From positions 1 to 19,924 of the forward strand of contig JANLTP010000091.1 of NCBI GenBank assembly GCA_031363055.1: a stretch of DNA of 19,924 bases, given 5' to 3'. Position 1 is the first letter of the stretch; each line of letters starts with the position of its first letter. The translations under genes and the position numbers were made by a program. The DNA is from JANLTP01 sp031363055 (GTDB taxonomy: Bacteria > Pseudomonadota > Gammaproteobacteria > Burkholderiales > Burkholderiaceae_E). Of the stretch, positions 5,486 to 14,826 are shown piece after piece. Under the pieces are notes generated by a model. It searched no databases. It saw only the letters and a list, made by a program, of their open reading frames with translations, and had not been told where the DNA came from.

Positions 5486-7984
5486 TTAACGTCTGTCGAT
5501 TTCAATAGCAGCGACCGCACCGGCAGCGATCGAACGAGCCGCCGCCACCGCTGCCTGCCCAAGCGCGAGGCCACCGTCGTTGGCGGGAACCTGCGCATGC
5601 GAATACACCGTATGGCCGGAAGTCTGAAATGCGGCGATCAGGCGCTCGTGCAAGGTCTGGTTCTGGAACACGCCACCCGACAACGCAATCCGATTCTGCC
5701 ACGGATTCCTGTGCGCGTTCGCGAGACAGCCGACCATCTTGACGACTGCCTCGATCAGAGCATTGTGAAACCGCGCCGCGATGCGCCCGTGCGATTCGAC
5801 GGCGGCCAGATCGCCGATCAACGCCGGCCAGAGTGGCGCGCTATCGATCCATGCCATCGTGTCGCGATCGCCGGGTATCACGTTTAGCCGATAGCGCTCG
5901 CCGTGCTGCAGTGCGGTACGATCGATGCAGGCTTCGAGAGCGATGGCGGCCTGGCCTTCGTAGCCGACTGCGTCGCGGTCCAAGCCGAACACGCCGGCAA
6001 GCGCCGACACGGCATCGAACAGGCGACCGCACGAGCTGGTTGACGGGCAATTAAAATGGCTGCGGATCATCGCCTCGATGACGGCTACCGGTCGAGTCTG
6101 CATGCGCTCGAAAAAGTCAAGCTGCGCATGGTCACGCCGCAGTGCCGTGGTATCGCAGTACCGGCTCAGGTACGCCCAGGCCATGCGCCACGGTTCGCGA
6201 ATCGCCTGGGCGGCCCCGGGCATCGGTATTGGCGCGAATGCCGCCAGCCGCTGGCTCTGCCGATAGTCGGCCAACAAGAACTCGCCGCCCCACCAACTGC
6301 CGTCTTCGCCGAGTCCAAGTCCATCGAACGCGATGCCGAGCACAGGACTCGCCTCGAGCGGCACCGCATTCTCGGCCAGGCAGGCAGCAATATGCGCGTG
6401 ATGATGCTGGACTTCGACCAGCGGCAGGGAACACTCGATAGCTCTGGCCCGCCCGAGTTTCGAGGACAGGTAATCGGGATGCAGATCGACCGCGAACAAT
6501 GACGCCTCGTGAGCGAAAAGTCGCTGGTAAAGCGCCATCGTGTCACGATAGTGCGCATGCGTGGCTGCGTTCTGGAGATCGCCAATATGATGAGAGACGA
6601 TCGCCTGTCCAGCGCGCAACAGGCAAAACGTGTTCTTGAGCTCGCCGCCGAACGCCAGCACGGGCGGCGCGGCCTCGAAACCAGCCGGTAACGACAGGCT
6701 CGACGGCGCAGCACCACGCGCGCGGCGCAGCCAGCGCACGGTGCCAGAGACCGATTCGGCAGAGGCGCTACCCTGCTTGCTGCCTTGCTCTATGCCGGTG
6801 TCGATGCCGCTGTCGGCTGCAACGCGGACCACCGAATCGTCGACACGGTTGACGATCACTCGGTCGTGCAGCAGCAGATAGTCGGCTATACCGCGCAACT
6901 GCTCGCGCGCCGCATCGTTGTCGATGCATTGCGGCTCATCCGATACATTGCCGCTGGTCATCACGATCGGCGTGTCGAGCGGCTGCATCAAAAGATGATG
7001 CAGCGGCGTATACGGCAGCATGAAGCCCAGTGTCGTCATACCCTTGGCGATCGAGTCGGCCAATGCGCACGCCGCGTCCGGCACACTGGCTACCGCACCG
7101 CGACGATGCCGCGCATCGCGCGCGATCAGCACGATTGGTGCGGCTGCGCTCTGCAGCAGCCTTCGTTCTTGATCGGACAGTACACAGTAACGCTCGATCA
7201 CGGCGAGATCTCGCGCCATCAGTGCGAACGGCTTTTCATATCGTTGTTTGCGTGCCCGCAGTCGTGCGACCGCTTGCTCGTCATGCGCATTGCAAGCAAG
7301 GTGAAATCCGCCCAAGCCCTTGATTGCAACGATATGGCCGGCAAGAATCAGCGTGCGTGCGTAACCGATTGGATCGGCGGCGCTGTCGAGCTCGGTTATC
7401 GCGCCGCAGGCTTCGAGCCAGAGGCGCGGGCCACACACCGCGCACGCATTCGGTTGCGCGTGAAAGCGCCGGTTGCCCGGATCGCGATATTCCCGGGTGC
7501 AGGCCGCGCACTGCGTGAACGACTGCATGCTGGTGTTGCAGCGATCGTAGGGAATCGCGTGCACGATCGAGAATCGAGGACCGCAATGCGTGCAATTGGT
7601 GAACGCATAGCCGAAGCGGCGATCGGCGGGATCACGGATTTCGGCCAGACAGGCAGCGCAGGTGGCGGCGTCGGCGGAGACGCCGGTACGCGCCGGCCCC
7701 GCCCGGCTGTCGATGATCCGGAATCCGGCCGCCGGGCGGGCACTGCCCGCAAGGTATTCGCTGCGCTCGACGCGCTCGATACGACACAGCGGCGGTGTTG
7801 CATTCCGAAGCGCGCCGACGAATTCATCGAGTACGGCTGGCAAACCGGCAATGATGATGCGCACGCCAGCAGCATCGTTGCCGACCGTGCCACATAGACC
7901 ACGCTCGTTGGCCAATCGATAGATCCAGGGACGCAGACCGACGCCCTGCACTATGCCGCTGAGTCGAATGCATTCAGTGCGCAT
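5486..7984 (-). CDS. hypF: Carbamoyltransferase HypF
   Basis: HypF makes carbamoyl-adenylate from carbamoyl phosphate and ATP and transfers the carbamoyl group to HypE. All family domains are visible in the 832-residue product. An acylphosphatase domain lies at about 5-92 (GIVQGVGLRPWIYRLA). Two C4 zinc fingers follow (Cys109/112/131/134 and Cys159/162/181/184). A YrdC-like domain begins near 205 (AIKGLGGFHLACNA, KPFALMARDL). A Kae1-like domain carries VQHHHAHIAACLAE and FDGLGLGEDGSWWGGE. The protein is longer than the E. coli form (about 750), partly through a Gly/Ser/Gln linker with IDTGIEQGSKQGSASAESVS between the YrdC and Kae1 domains. I start at ATG 7984, where homology begins; a TTG two codons upstream is possible. 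Confidence 0.95.
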   Translation of the reverse strand: MRTECIRLSGIVQGVGLRPWIYRLANERGLCGTVGNDAAGVRIIIAGLPAVLDEFVGALRNATPPLCRIERVERSEYLAGSARPAAGFRIIDSRAGPARTGVSADAATCAACLAEIRDPADRRFGYAFTNCTHCGPRFSIVHAIPYDRCNTSMQSFTQCAACTREYRDPGNRRFHAQPNACAVCGPRLWLEACGAITELDSAADPIGYARTLILAGHIVAIKGLGGFHLACNAHDEQAVARLRARKQRYEKPFALMARDLAVIERYCVLSDQERRLLQSAAAPIVLIARDARHRRGAVASVPDAACALADSIAKGMTTLGFMLPYTPLHHLLMQPLDTPIVMTSGNVSDEPQCIDNDAAREQLRGIADYLLLHDRVIVNRVDDSVVRVAADSGIDTGIEQGSKQGSASAESVSGTVRWLRRARGAAPSSLSLPAGFEAAPPVLAFGGELKNTFCLLRAGQAIVSHHIGDLQNAATHAHYRDTMALYQRLFAHEASLFAVDLHPDYLSSKLGRARAIECSLPLVEVQHHHAHIAACLAENAVPLEASPVLGIAFDGLGLGEDGSWWGGEFLLADYRQSQRLAAFAPIPMPGAAQAIREPWRMAWAYLSRYCDTTALRRDHAQLDFFERMQTRPVAVIEAMIRSHFNCPSTSSCGRLFDAVSALAGVFGLDRDAVGYEGQAAIALEACIDRTALQHGERYRLNVIPGDRDTMAWIDSAPLWPALIGDLAAVESHGRIAARFHNALIEAVVKMVGCLANAHRNPWQNRIALSGGVFQNQTLHERLIAAFQTSGHTVYSHAQVPANDGGLALGQAAVAAARSIAAGAVAAIEIDRR

Positions 7985-8038
7985 CGCCAATCTGCCAGGC
8001 GTTGACTTCCGAGACGTTTCAGTCAGCCGCTGAATGTG

Positions 8039-8704
8039 TTATTTGCCGAAGGCCGGATCACTGAACTTGCCTTCGAGCACATATTGCATGTCGCGGAACT
8101 TGCCCTGATTTGCAACGCAGCCGCTCGGATCGAAGCACATGAAATATCCACGAATCGTGCCTTCACCTTTGAGCTTTTCGTAGCGGCCGGTGCCGCCGAC
8201 GATCGAGAATGGTCCTTCGAAGACTGTTTCCTCACCAGTCTTCTTGCTCGCGGTTGCCTGAAAGTTGATCAAGATGCGATCACGCTTCGCGTCCGCTGTT
8301 TCATCCTTGGTCGGACCCGGGGCGAGTTTGCAGACCGTCAGATTGATCGAGCCGACGATCTTGCCGTTGCTGGCAGTAAATTTGAAAGGATGTGAACGCG
8401 TCGAGGCCGGCGATCGGCTGCCGGGGATCATCGAGTTGTAGGTCGGCAGATTCGATGAGATGTTGTTCATCGGCGCATTGCCCGAACACGGGATTGCGCG
8501 ATAAACGAAGTTGCCGTTGCTGCCGCCATCCCAGGGCTGAACTTCCGGGTTGTTTGGCCAGTCCGGGGTGTGCACCATCGCCGCGAGCCCGAAGCCGCCC
8601 TGGATGCCCTGCGCGAAAGCCGTGGCAGCGGGCACCGCCAGTGACAGCGCGACGGCCGTCAGAATTCCGACGCGACTCGAGCGGCGACTCGATAGTGTGA
8701 TCAT
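8039..8704 (-). CDS. Exported beta-barrel-like protein of unknown function
   Basis: The 221-residue product starts MITLSSRRSSRVGILTAVAL, a classic Sec signal peptide with a likely cut after AFA in VPAATAFAQG. The mature part has many short beta-type segments and ends with FEGPFSIVGGTGRYEKLKGE, then GTIRGYF. That GGTGRY...GxG signature recalls allene-oxide-cyclase/dirigent-type barrels, but I would not assign a function. Three mature cysteines could make disulfides. It lies 22 bases after the other exported protein and 54 bases before hypF on the same strand, so these may share a transcript. An in-frame ATG at 8782 would add 26 residues ahead of the signal peptide inside the upstream gene and is rejected. 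Confidence 0.75.
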   Translation of the reverse strand: MITLSSRRSSRVGILTAVALSLAVPAATAFAQGIQGGFGLAAMVHTPDWPNNPEVQPWDGGSNGNFVYRAIPCSGNAPMNNISSNLPTYNSMIPGSRSPASTRSHPFKFTASNGKIVGSINLTVCKLAPGPTKDETADAKRDRILINFQATASKKTGEETVFEGPFSIVGGTGRYEKLKGEGTIRGYFMCFDPSGCVANQGKFRDMQYVLEGKFSDPAFGK

Positions 8705-8726
8705 GACTTCGTCAATCGATCGGCGT

Positions 8727-9218
8727 TCAGGTGTTGTAGGTGCGGCGCTGACTAGCGGCCAGCCCGCCCAGCGCGGCTGCAAGCATCAAGCCGAGCGCGG
8801 TCAGTGCCACTAGCCAGGGTCCGATCGAGGATTTCGGCAGCATATTGGCCGCCCACTGCGTGAAGCGTGCATAAAATGGCGCGATCATGACCGGCACGGT
8901 TACGCTGACCGGACTTGGATCGGTAGCGCCTTCACGCACTAGAAGTTGATGCAGACCTTCGGTTGCAGGGACCGAAATTTCGACCTGAAAATTGCCGTCG
9001 GAGTCGATCTTCGATTGGCCGGCCAATGCGCCGTCGGCCTTCCAGTGCAGGCTGACCGCGCGTTCACCGCCTTCGAATCCATAACCGAAGCCGCGTATCG
9101 TTGTCTTGGCACCCGGTTGCGAGATGTCGCATTGGCCGACCTGGCCACAGGCAAACGCCCCGGCAGAGGCTAACGACAGGCCGTAGCAAACCAGTTGCAA
9201 AAGCAAGTTGCGAAACAT
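8727..9218 (-). CDS. Membrane-anchored exported protein with an Ig-like domain
   Basis: The protein has 163 residues. An N-terminal signal peptide (MFRNLLLQLVCYGLSLASAG) has a probable cut after AFA, leaving Cys as the first mature residue. The centre reads GAKTTIRGFGYGFEGGERAV, SLHWKADG and SDGNFQVEISVPATEGLHQL, the pattern of a small Ig-like/CARDB-type beta-sandwich. A C-terminal membrane helix (WLVALTALGLMLAAALGGLA) precedes a basic tail, so the domain should face the periplasm. The preceding lipobox is poor, so lipoprotein status is doubtful. First gene of the possible 9218-2153 transcript and divergent from the MerR-family gene. Function not recognised. Confidence 0.75.
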   Translation of the reverse strand: MFRNLLLQLVCYGLSLASAGAFACGQVGQCDISQPGAKTTIRGFGYGFEGGERAVSLHWKADGALAGQSKIDSDGNFQVEISVPATEGLHQLLVREGATDPSPVSVTVPVMIAPFYARFTQWAANMLPKSSIGPWLVALTALGLMLAAALGGLAASQRRTYNT

Positions 9219-9393
9219 GAGGTTGCTCCAGAAGGCTCGAAGAGGTTAGATCATCGGTGCATCGGCGTCAAGTGTGTTGCACGCTGCATTGTCAGTAACA
9301 AATGCGTTGTAAGCTGCATGCTAATATCAAAAGGAACTAAGCGGCGCTCGTAAGCCGATCGAGAAACGCCGACGCGCAGAGCAGAGAAAGTCA
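9219..9393. promoter_or_regulatory. Divergent control region with a 30-bp-spaced direct repeat
   Basis: Between the exported-protein gene and the MerR gene, GTTGCACGCTGCAT (9276-9289) recurs as GTTGTAAGCTGCAT (9306-9319), 12 of 14 bases matching, about three helical turns apart. Between them GCATT (9286-9290) faces AATGC (9301-9305). An extended -10-like TGCTAATAT at 9319-9327 points towards the MerR gene. This is a reasonable operator for autoregulation, but no clear -35 is seen at standard spacing. Confidence 0.4.
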
Positions 9394-9813
9394 ATGCCCC
9401 AAAATGGCTTCCATATCGGCCAACTCGCCAAGCGGCTGGCGACCAGCACCAAGACGTTGCGGTTTTACGAGAGTATCGGACTGCTTCGCCCACCTGGGCG
9501 CAGCGCGTCGGACTACCGGATTTATGATCATGCGACCATGGCACGGGCGCAACTGGTCATCGATCTGCGTCGCATGGGTCTGACGATCGGCGATCTGCAA
9601 GAACTTTTTCGCCCCGAGAATGCCGATCAGATGCGCTCGCGCCTGCTCGGTCTCATCGATGAAAAGTTGCGCGAGATGTATATGCAGCTCGGTGTACTGC
9701 AGGGCCGCACCGACGATCTGTCGGCACGCCACGCAGCGCTGCTCGCCACGCCGCGCAGTCGCGCGCCTGGTTGCGTCTGCGACGCACTGTTGCGACCCTG
9801 CCGCTGCGCCTGA
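9394..9813 (+). CDS. MerR-family transcriptional regulator, possible metal sensor
   Basis: This 139-residue protein has the MerR N-terminal winged helix (FHIGQLAKRLATSTKTLRFYE, then SIGLLRPPGR and DYRIYD), followed by the long coiled-coil dimerisation helix around residues 80-115 (LIDEKLREMYMQLGVLQGR). It ends in a Cys-rich tail, CVCDALLRPCRCA. C-terminal cysteines in metal-sensing MerR proteins bind the effector, so a thiophilic metal or nickel is possible. The gene is divergent from the exported-protein/hyp operon and converges on the ABC permease genes. Regulation of either is inferred from position only. GAGA at 9383-9386 is a plausible ribosome site before the ATG. Confidence 0.85.
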   Translation: MPQNGFHIGQLAKRLATSTKTLRFYESIGLLRPPGRSASDYRIYDHATMARAQLVIDLRRMGLTIGDLQELFRPENADQMRSRLLGLIDEKLREMYMQLGVLQGRTDDLSARHAALLATPRSRAPGCVCDALLRPCRCA

Positions 9814-9894
9814 GGCCTGTTCAGCAATCGTTCCATCGCCACGCAGCGTCGCCGGCGAACCGTGCTGTGTGCGGCACCGCCAGCCGACGCGCAC

Positions 9895-10740
9895 TCATTC
9901 AAGCGCCTGTCGGCGCGAGCTCCAGGCGAGTGCCGCGAACATCAAAGCCGCCGTGGCCAACGCCAACGCCAAGCCAGGAAAGACCGCTAACCACCAGGCG
10001 CGAAGTGCATGTGCTTGACCGTTATGCACAAGTAAACCCCAGCTCAGGCGGCTCGGATCACCAGCACCCAGGAAACTCAGGCCGGCTTCGATCAGCAGCG
10101 CGTTGGCAAAGATCAGCGGCAACTGCGGCAACGCCAGTGGCAGCAGGTTGGGCAGCAGATGGCGCCATGCAACCGACAGCGGATGCGCACCGAGCAACAA
10201 GGCCGCCTCAATGAACGCGGTGCTGCGCAGCGCTCGAGCTTCGGCCCGTAGCTGCCGCGCCAGCGGCGCCCAGCCGGTCACGATGAGAATACCGGCCAGC
10301 GACCACCAGCCCGGACCCAGCCAGGCAGCGGTGAGCAGCGCCAGAAAGAAACGCGGCACGATCTGGCTCGCATCCATCAGACGAACGATCAACCGGTCCG
10401 ACCAACCGCCGGCAATGCCGGCCGTCACGCTAGCGGCAAGCGCCAGCATCGCAGCACCGATGACGACCAGCCCGCCGGACAACATCGACGCGCGGCCGCC
10501 GTGTGCCAACGCGGCCAGCAGATCGCGTCCGAGATCGTCAGTGCCCAGCGGGTGCGACCAGGACGGCGCGAGGAACGGCGCACCTGTGGGTGCACGTGGA
10601 TCACCGGGGAACAGCAGCGGTGCCAAGAACAGCGCAAGCAGCATCAAAGTCGGCGCGAGAGCGCGCAGCCGAGCGCTCGCACTGCTGCGATTACCGATGC
10701 TGCGATTACCGATGCTGCGGGCGTCCGCGCGATCAATCAT
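9895..10740 (-). CDS. ABC transporter permease, NikC/DppC type
   Basis: Inner-membrane permease of 281 residues in the nickel/peptide subfamily. The N-terminal cytoplasmic segment contains SIGNRSIGNR, the product of a 15-bp tandem duplication. The GTDDLGRDLL motif follows, as in DppC/NikC/OppC. Several membrane helices come next, and the EAA loop is recognisable as ALRSTAFIEAALLLGAHPLS followed by HLLPNLLPLALPQL. It starts with an ATGA overlap on the upstream permease. Nickel as substrate is inferred from the hydrogenase neighbourhood; sequence alone cannot exclude peptides. No ATPase gene follows: the next gene is the convergent MerR gene. Confidence 0.9.
   Translation of the reverse strand: MIDRADARSIGNRSIGNRSSASARLRALAPTLMLLALFLAPLLFPGDPRAPTGAPFLAPSWSHPLGTDDLGRDLLAALAHGGRASMLSGGLVVIGAAMLALAASVTAGIAGGWSDRLIVRLMDASQIVPRFFLALLTAAWLGPGWWSLAGILIVTGWAPLARQLRAEARALRSTAFIEAALLLGAHPLSVAWRHLLPNLLPLALPQLPLIFANALLIEAGLSFLGAGDPSRLSWGLLVHNGQAHALRAWWLAVFPGLALALATAALMFAALAWSSRRQALE
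10684..10719. repeat. 15-bp tandem repeat in the permease N-terminus
   Basis: GCTGCGATTACCGAT occurs at 10684-10698 and again at 10699-10713, followed by a partial third copy GCTGCG. The length is a multiple of three, so it only duplicates five residues in the cytoplasmic N-terminus of the permease. Confidence 0.9.
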
Positions 10741-11708
10741 GTTCGTGATTCAGCCGACACGCGTGGATCGAGCCGGGCGTGAATCAGATCGGCCACCGCA
10801 CTGCTCAGGATCACCGTTGCGGTGATCAGGCCGAACACGCCGAGCAGCAACGGATGATCGCGGTTCAGCAACGCGCTGGTCAACAGTCGACCTAGCCCGG
10901 GCCAGGCAAACAAGGTTTCGACCAGCACCGCGCCCGTGAACAGCAGTCCGAGCCGGTTCAGCACCGCCGCAGCGAGTTGCGGAGCGACGTTGCGGGCGAC
11001 ATGGCCGCGCAATATGCTGGCGCTGCGAATGCCACGAGCCTGCGCGGCACGTACGTAGCCTTGGCCGAGTTCGAGCCGCGACTTGGTGAAGACAATGTTC
11101 CCGAAGTAGCCTGCCTGCTGCAGTGCCAGCGTCAGTACCGGCAGCACTGCGTGGCGCAGAGTATCGAGCAGACCCGGCCAGCCGGCGGGGTCGTGGCGCG
11201 GATCACTCAGGCCGGCAATTGGCAACCATTGCAACTGTGCACCGAACGTCAGCATCAGCAATTGACCGACCCAGAACACCGGCAACGCATAGGTTGCCGT
11301 TGCGACCATGGCGACGACGATACCACCGCGCGGCCACGCGGCTGCCTGCAGACCGAGCGCGTAGCCGGCCAGTGCGCCGATCGCCAGCGCTGCCAGCATC
11401 AATAGGGCGGTAGGCATCAGGCGCTCGGCGATCAGGTCGGCGACCGGGCGGCGAAAATGATACGAACGACCCCAGTCGGCATGGCCCATTCGCCAAACGA
11501 ATACGGCGTAGCGTGTGATCACCGGTTCATCGAGCGCGAAGCTGCTCGCGATCGCAGCCTGCGTTTCCACCGTTGCGTAGTCGCCAGCCAGTGCAGCGGC
11601 CGGGCCGCCCGGTGCGATTTGCACGAGCGCGAACAAGGCGGTCTGGATCAAGAACCAGGCGAACAGCGCCGACGCCAAGACGCGCAGGAATTTGGCGAGC
11701 GAACGCAC
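10737..11708 (-). CDS. ABC transporter permease, NikB/DppB type
   Basis: Permease of 323 residues, first of the pair. It has the DppB-type opening (FLRVLASALFAWFLIQTALF), the periplasmic loop with APGGPAAALAG, then DWGRSYHFRRPVADLI. Membrane helices follow, and an EAA loop reads YVRAAQARGIRSASILRGHV followed by ARNVAPQL. The start is GTG at 11708, preceded by AAGG four bases away. An inverted repeat lies immediately upstream and may limit its translation relative to the binding protein. The stop overlaps the next permease as ATGA. Nickel specificity is inferred from context. Confidence 0.9.
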   Translation of the reverse strand: MRSLAKFLRVLASALFAWFLIQTALFALVQIAPGGPAAALAGDYATVETQAAIASSFALDEPVITRYAVFVWRMGHADWGRSYHFRRPVADLIAERLMPTALLMLAALAIGALAGYALGLQAAAWPRGGIVVAMVATATYALPVFWVGQLLMLTFGAQLQWLPIAGLSDPRHDPAGWPGLLDTLRHAVLPVLTLALQQAGYFGNIVFTKSRLELGQGYVRAAQARGIRSASILRGHVARNVAPQLAAAVLNRLGLLFTGAVLVETLFAWPGLGRLLTSALLNRDHPLLLGVFGLITATVILSSAVADLIHARLDPRVSAESRT

Positions 11709-11722
11709 TGTGCCTTATCGGC

Positions 11723-11759
11723 CCGGCACCGTTCTTGCCAGCGGCACGAACGGTGCCGG
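11723..11759 (-). promoter_or_regulatory. Strong intergenic hairpin between the binding protein and permease genes
   Basis: CCGGCACCGTTC (11723-11734) and GAACGGTGCCGG (11748-11759) are a perfect 12-bp inverted repeat. The 13-base interior can add a TGCC/GGCA inner stem around an AGC loop after one mismatch. It lies in the 124-base gap between the binding-protein stop and the permease GTG, just 5' of the permease ribosome site. No T-run follows in the direction of transcription, so it looks like an mRNA-stabilising or attenuating element, or a REP-like unit, rather than a simple terminator. Confidence 0.7.
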
Positions 11760-11832
11760 TCTCGGGAACGCAATGATTTTCGCGTGCGAGGTTCTCATGG
11801 ATCTCGAATTCCGGTCGAGCGCTGGCACTGGA

Positions 11833-13452
11833 TCATGGTCGGATCCACGCTCGCTCGGCGAGTTGCCCTGACCACGGCTGAAAACCTTCATAGCGGCTGC
11901 GCCAGACTGAATTAACGACCGTTTCGACCAGCCACCAGTAGGGCAGTTCGGCCGCAACGATGCGCTGGATCTCGGCATAGTGCCGCCCGCGTTCGGTCGT
12001 GTCATTGCTCTGCGCGGCTCGCGCGAACAGCCGGTCGACTTGGTCGTTCCGATAGGCGGCGGCATTCGAGAACGGCACGCTGCCGATGTGCTCCGATGCG
12101 TACATGCGGCGCACACCCGCGTCCGGATCGGCACCAGCGCAATATGAGATGAGGCTGGTGTCGAAGGCGCGCTTCTCGAACACCGCATTGATGAACGCGG
12201 CCCGATCTAGCGGTTTCTGCACGAGCCGGATGCCGGCCTTGGCCAGATTCAGGCGCAATACTTCGCCGATTCGATTGAAGGTCGGGAAATGCAGCAGATC
12301 GATGCTCAGCCGCACGCCTTCGGCACCGGGTTTGAACCCAGCATCATCCAACAGCTCGATCGCGCGCTGCGGCGCCAACGCATAGCGATCGAGCACCCCG
12401 GCAGCATGCGCCCAGCCAATGCCCGAGGAGATCGGCGCCCGGGCGATGCGGCCGAATCCGAATTGCACGTCGCGCAAGATCTGTTCACGGTCGATTAACA
12501 ACGCGATCGCATGTCGTACGCGCGAATCAGCGAGCGCCGGGCGCTGCAGGTTGAATGCGAGCGTGGTGATGCAATTGCCGCCGCCCGTGCCGAACGAGGT
12601 TTGCGCGGTAACCAGATCGCTCCGTGCGCGCAGGCGTTCGACATCGATCGGATTGACCAGGCCGAGATAATCCACCTCGCCGGTCTGCAGCGCCAGCGAC
12701 TGAGCCGTGCTGTCGGGCAGGATGCGCAGGACCAGGCGATCGAGATACGGCAGGCCGGGCTTGAAGTAATCGGCATTGCGAATCAGCACGACCTGTTGGT
12801 CAGTGCGATATGAATCGAATTTGAACGGCCCGGTTCCGACCGGTTTCAGATTGACCGGATTGGTCAGCGGATCACTCGACTGATAGAGATGGCGTGGCAG
12901 GATTGCCGCTTCAGTGACGTTGAGAAGCTGTAGTAGCGCCCCGTATGGTTGGCGCAACCGAAAGATCACCGTCCCGGGTGTCGGCGTTTCGATCGCCGCC
13001 AGTACGCTGCCCAGACCAGCCTTGGTGCGCGCATGATGCTTGAGCAGCACCTCTTCAAAAGTGAATTTGACATCGGCCGAACTGAACGGTGCGCCATCGT
13101 GCCAGCGTACGCCGCTGGCCAGCTCGAAGGTGTAGATGGTGCCGTCGTTCGACACGGTCCAGGAACGCGCGAGATCGGGCTGCGGACGCAAGTCGCGATC
13201 CAGTTCGATCAGCGCGTTGTATAGCGAATCGGCGACCGCATGAACGTGCGAGCCGGTCGAGATCGCCGGATTCAGGTGGCCGGGGTCGGCCGCAACGGCG
13301 ATTACCGCAATACCACCGCGTACCGGCACGGCGGCACCGCTGGCAGCCGTGTTGGTTTGCGCGTGCGCCGTGTTGGCGATGCCGACGCAGCCCGCCAACA
13401 GCATCGCGAGCCAGCGGTGTCGAATCGCTCGCGGCATTCGGGTCCAGATCAT
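11833..13452 (-). CDS. Periplasmic substrate-binding protein, family 5 (NikA/OppA-like)
   Basis: Solute-binding protein of 539 residues that would deliver substrate to the two downstream permeases. A signal peptide (MIWTRMPRAIRHRWLAMLLA, cut near AHA in TAHAQTN) is followed by family-5 landmarks: LARSWTVSNDGTIYTFELAS, GVRWHDGAPFSSADVKFTFE and VGTGPFKFDSY. RHAIALLIDREQIL comes in the middle, and AYRNDQVDRLFARA lies near the end. The start is supported by AAAGGA just upstream of the ATG at 13452. No lipobox is seen. The gene is divergent from the hydrogenase operon, which fits nickel import for the enzyme. Family-5 proteins bind peptides, nickel complexes or haem, so the ligand is inferred. Confidence 0.9.
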   Translation of the reverse strand: MIWTRMPRAIRHRWLAMLLAGCVGIANTAHAQTNTAASGAAVPVRGGIAVIAVAADPGHLNPAISTGSHVHAVADSLYNALIELDRDLRPQPDLARSWTVSNDGTIYTFELASGVRWHDGAPFSSADVKFTFEEVLLKHHARTKAGLGSVLAAIETPTPGTVIFRLRQPYGALLQLLNVTEAAILPRHLYQSSDPLTNPVNLKPVGTGPFKFDSYRTDQQVVLIRNADYFKPGLPYLDRLVLRILPDSTAQSLALQTGEVDYLGLVNPIDVERLRARSDLVTAQTSFGTGGGNCITTLAFNLQRPALADSRVRHAIALLIDREQILRDVQFGFGRIARAPISSGIGWAHAAGVLDRYALAPQRAIELLDDAGFKPGAEGVRLSIDLLHFPTFNRIGEVLRLNLAKAGIRLVQKPLDRAAFINAVFEKRAFDTSLISYCAGADPDAGVRRMYASEHIGSVPFSNAAAYRNDQVDRLFARAAQSNDTTERGRHYAEIQRIVAAELPYWWLVETVVNSVWRSRYEGFQPWSGQLAERAWIRP

Positions 13453-13567
13453 TCAGTCCTTTCAGCGCTGCTGGATGCGCAGCCTGTCGAAGCGCCAAGT
13501 ATTTATTGACCCTGACCTGGGAGCAAGCTTTATTATCTACCGAATCCTGGCCTTGTGGAAAGCTGCC
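13453..13567 (+). promoter_or_regulatory. Hydrogenase operon promoter with a 19-bp spacer
   Basis: In the 115-base divergent gap, TTGACC (13506-13511, five of six to the -35 consensus) and TATTAT (13531-13536, five of six to -10) are separated by 19 bases. The expected leader is about 25 bases, ending at the small-subunit GTG. A 19-20 base spacer is characteristic of promoters activated by MerR-type regulators, though no convincing dyad is seen in it. A 17-base reading using TTTATT at 13529 is a weaker alternative. Confidence 0.55.
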
Positions 13568-14821
<1,254 letters not shown>

Positions 14822-14826
14822 ACACC

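Noticed and set aside
6785..7897. Long open frame of 370 codons on the plus strand
   Set aside because: It lies wholly antisense to hypF, whose domains are complete, and its translation is a His/Arg/Ala-rich composition typical of a shadow frame.
8008..8031. Short inverted repeat TTCAG/CTGAA before hypF, as a terminator
   Set aside because: Only five base pairs with a seven-base loop and no T-run; not distinguishable from chance.
9814..9894. Terminator between the convergent MerR and permease genes
   Set aside because: No inverted repeat with a T-run was found in this gap.
13349..13567. Longer small-subunit N-terminus from ATG 13349
   Set aside because: It would cover the divergent promoter and the binding-protein signal-peptide region and has no Tat motif; the GTG at 13568 has a ribosome site and sits after the promoter.
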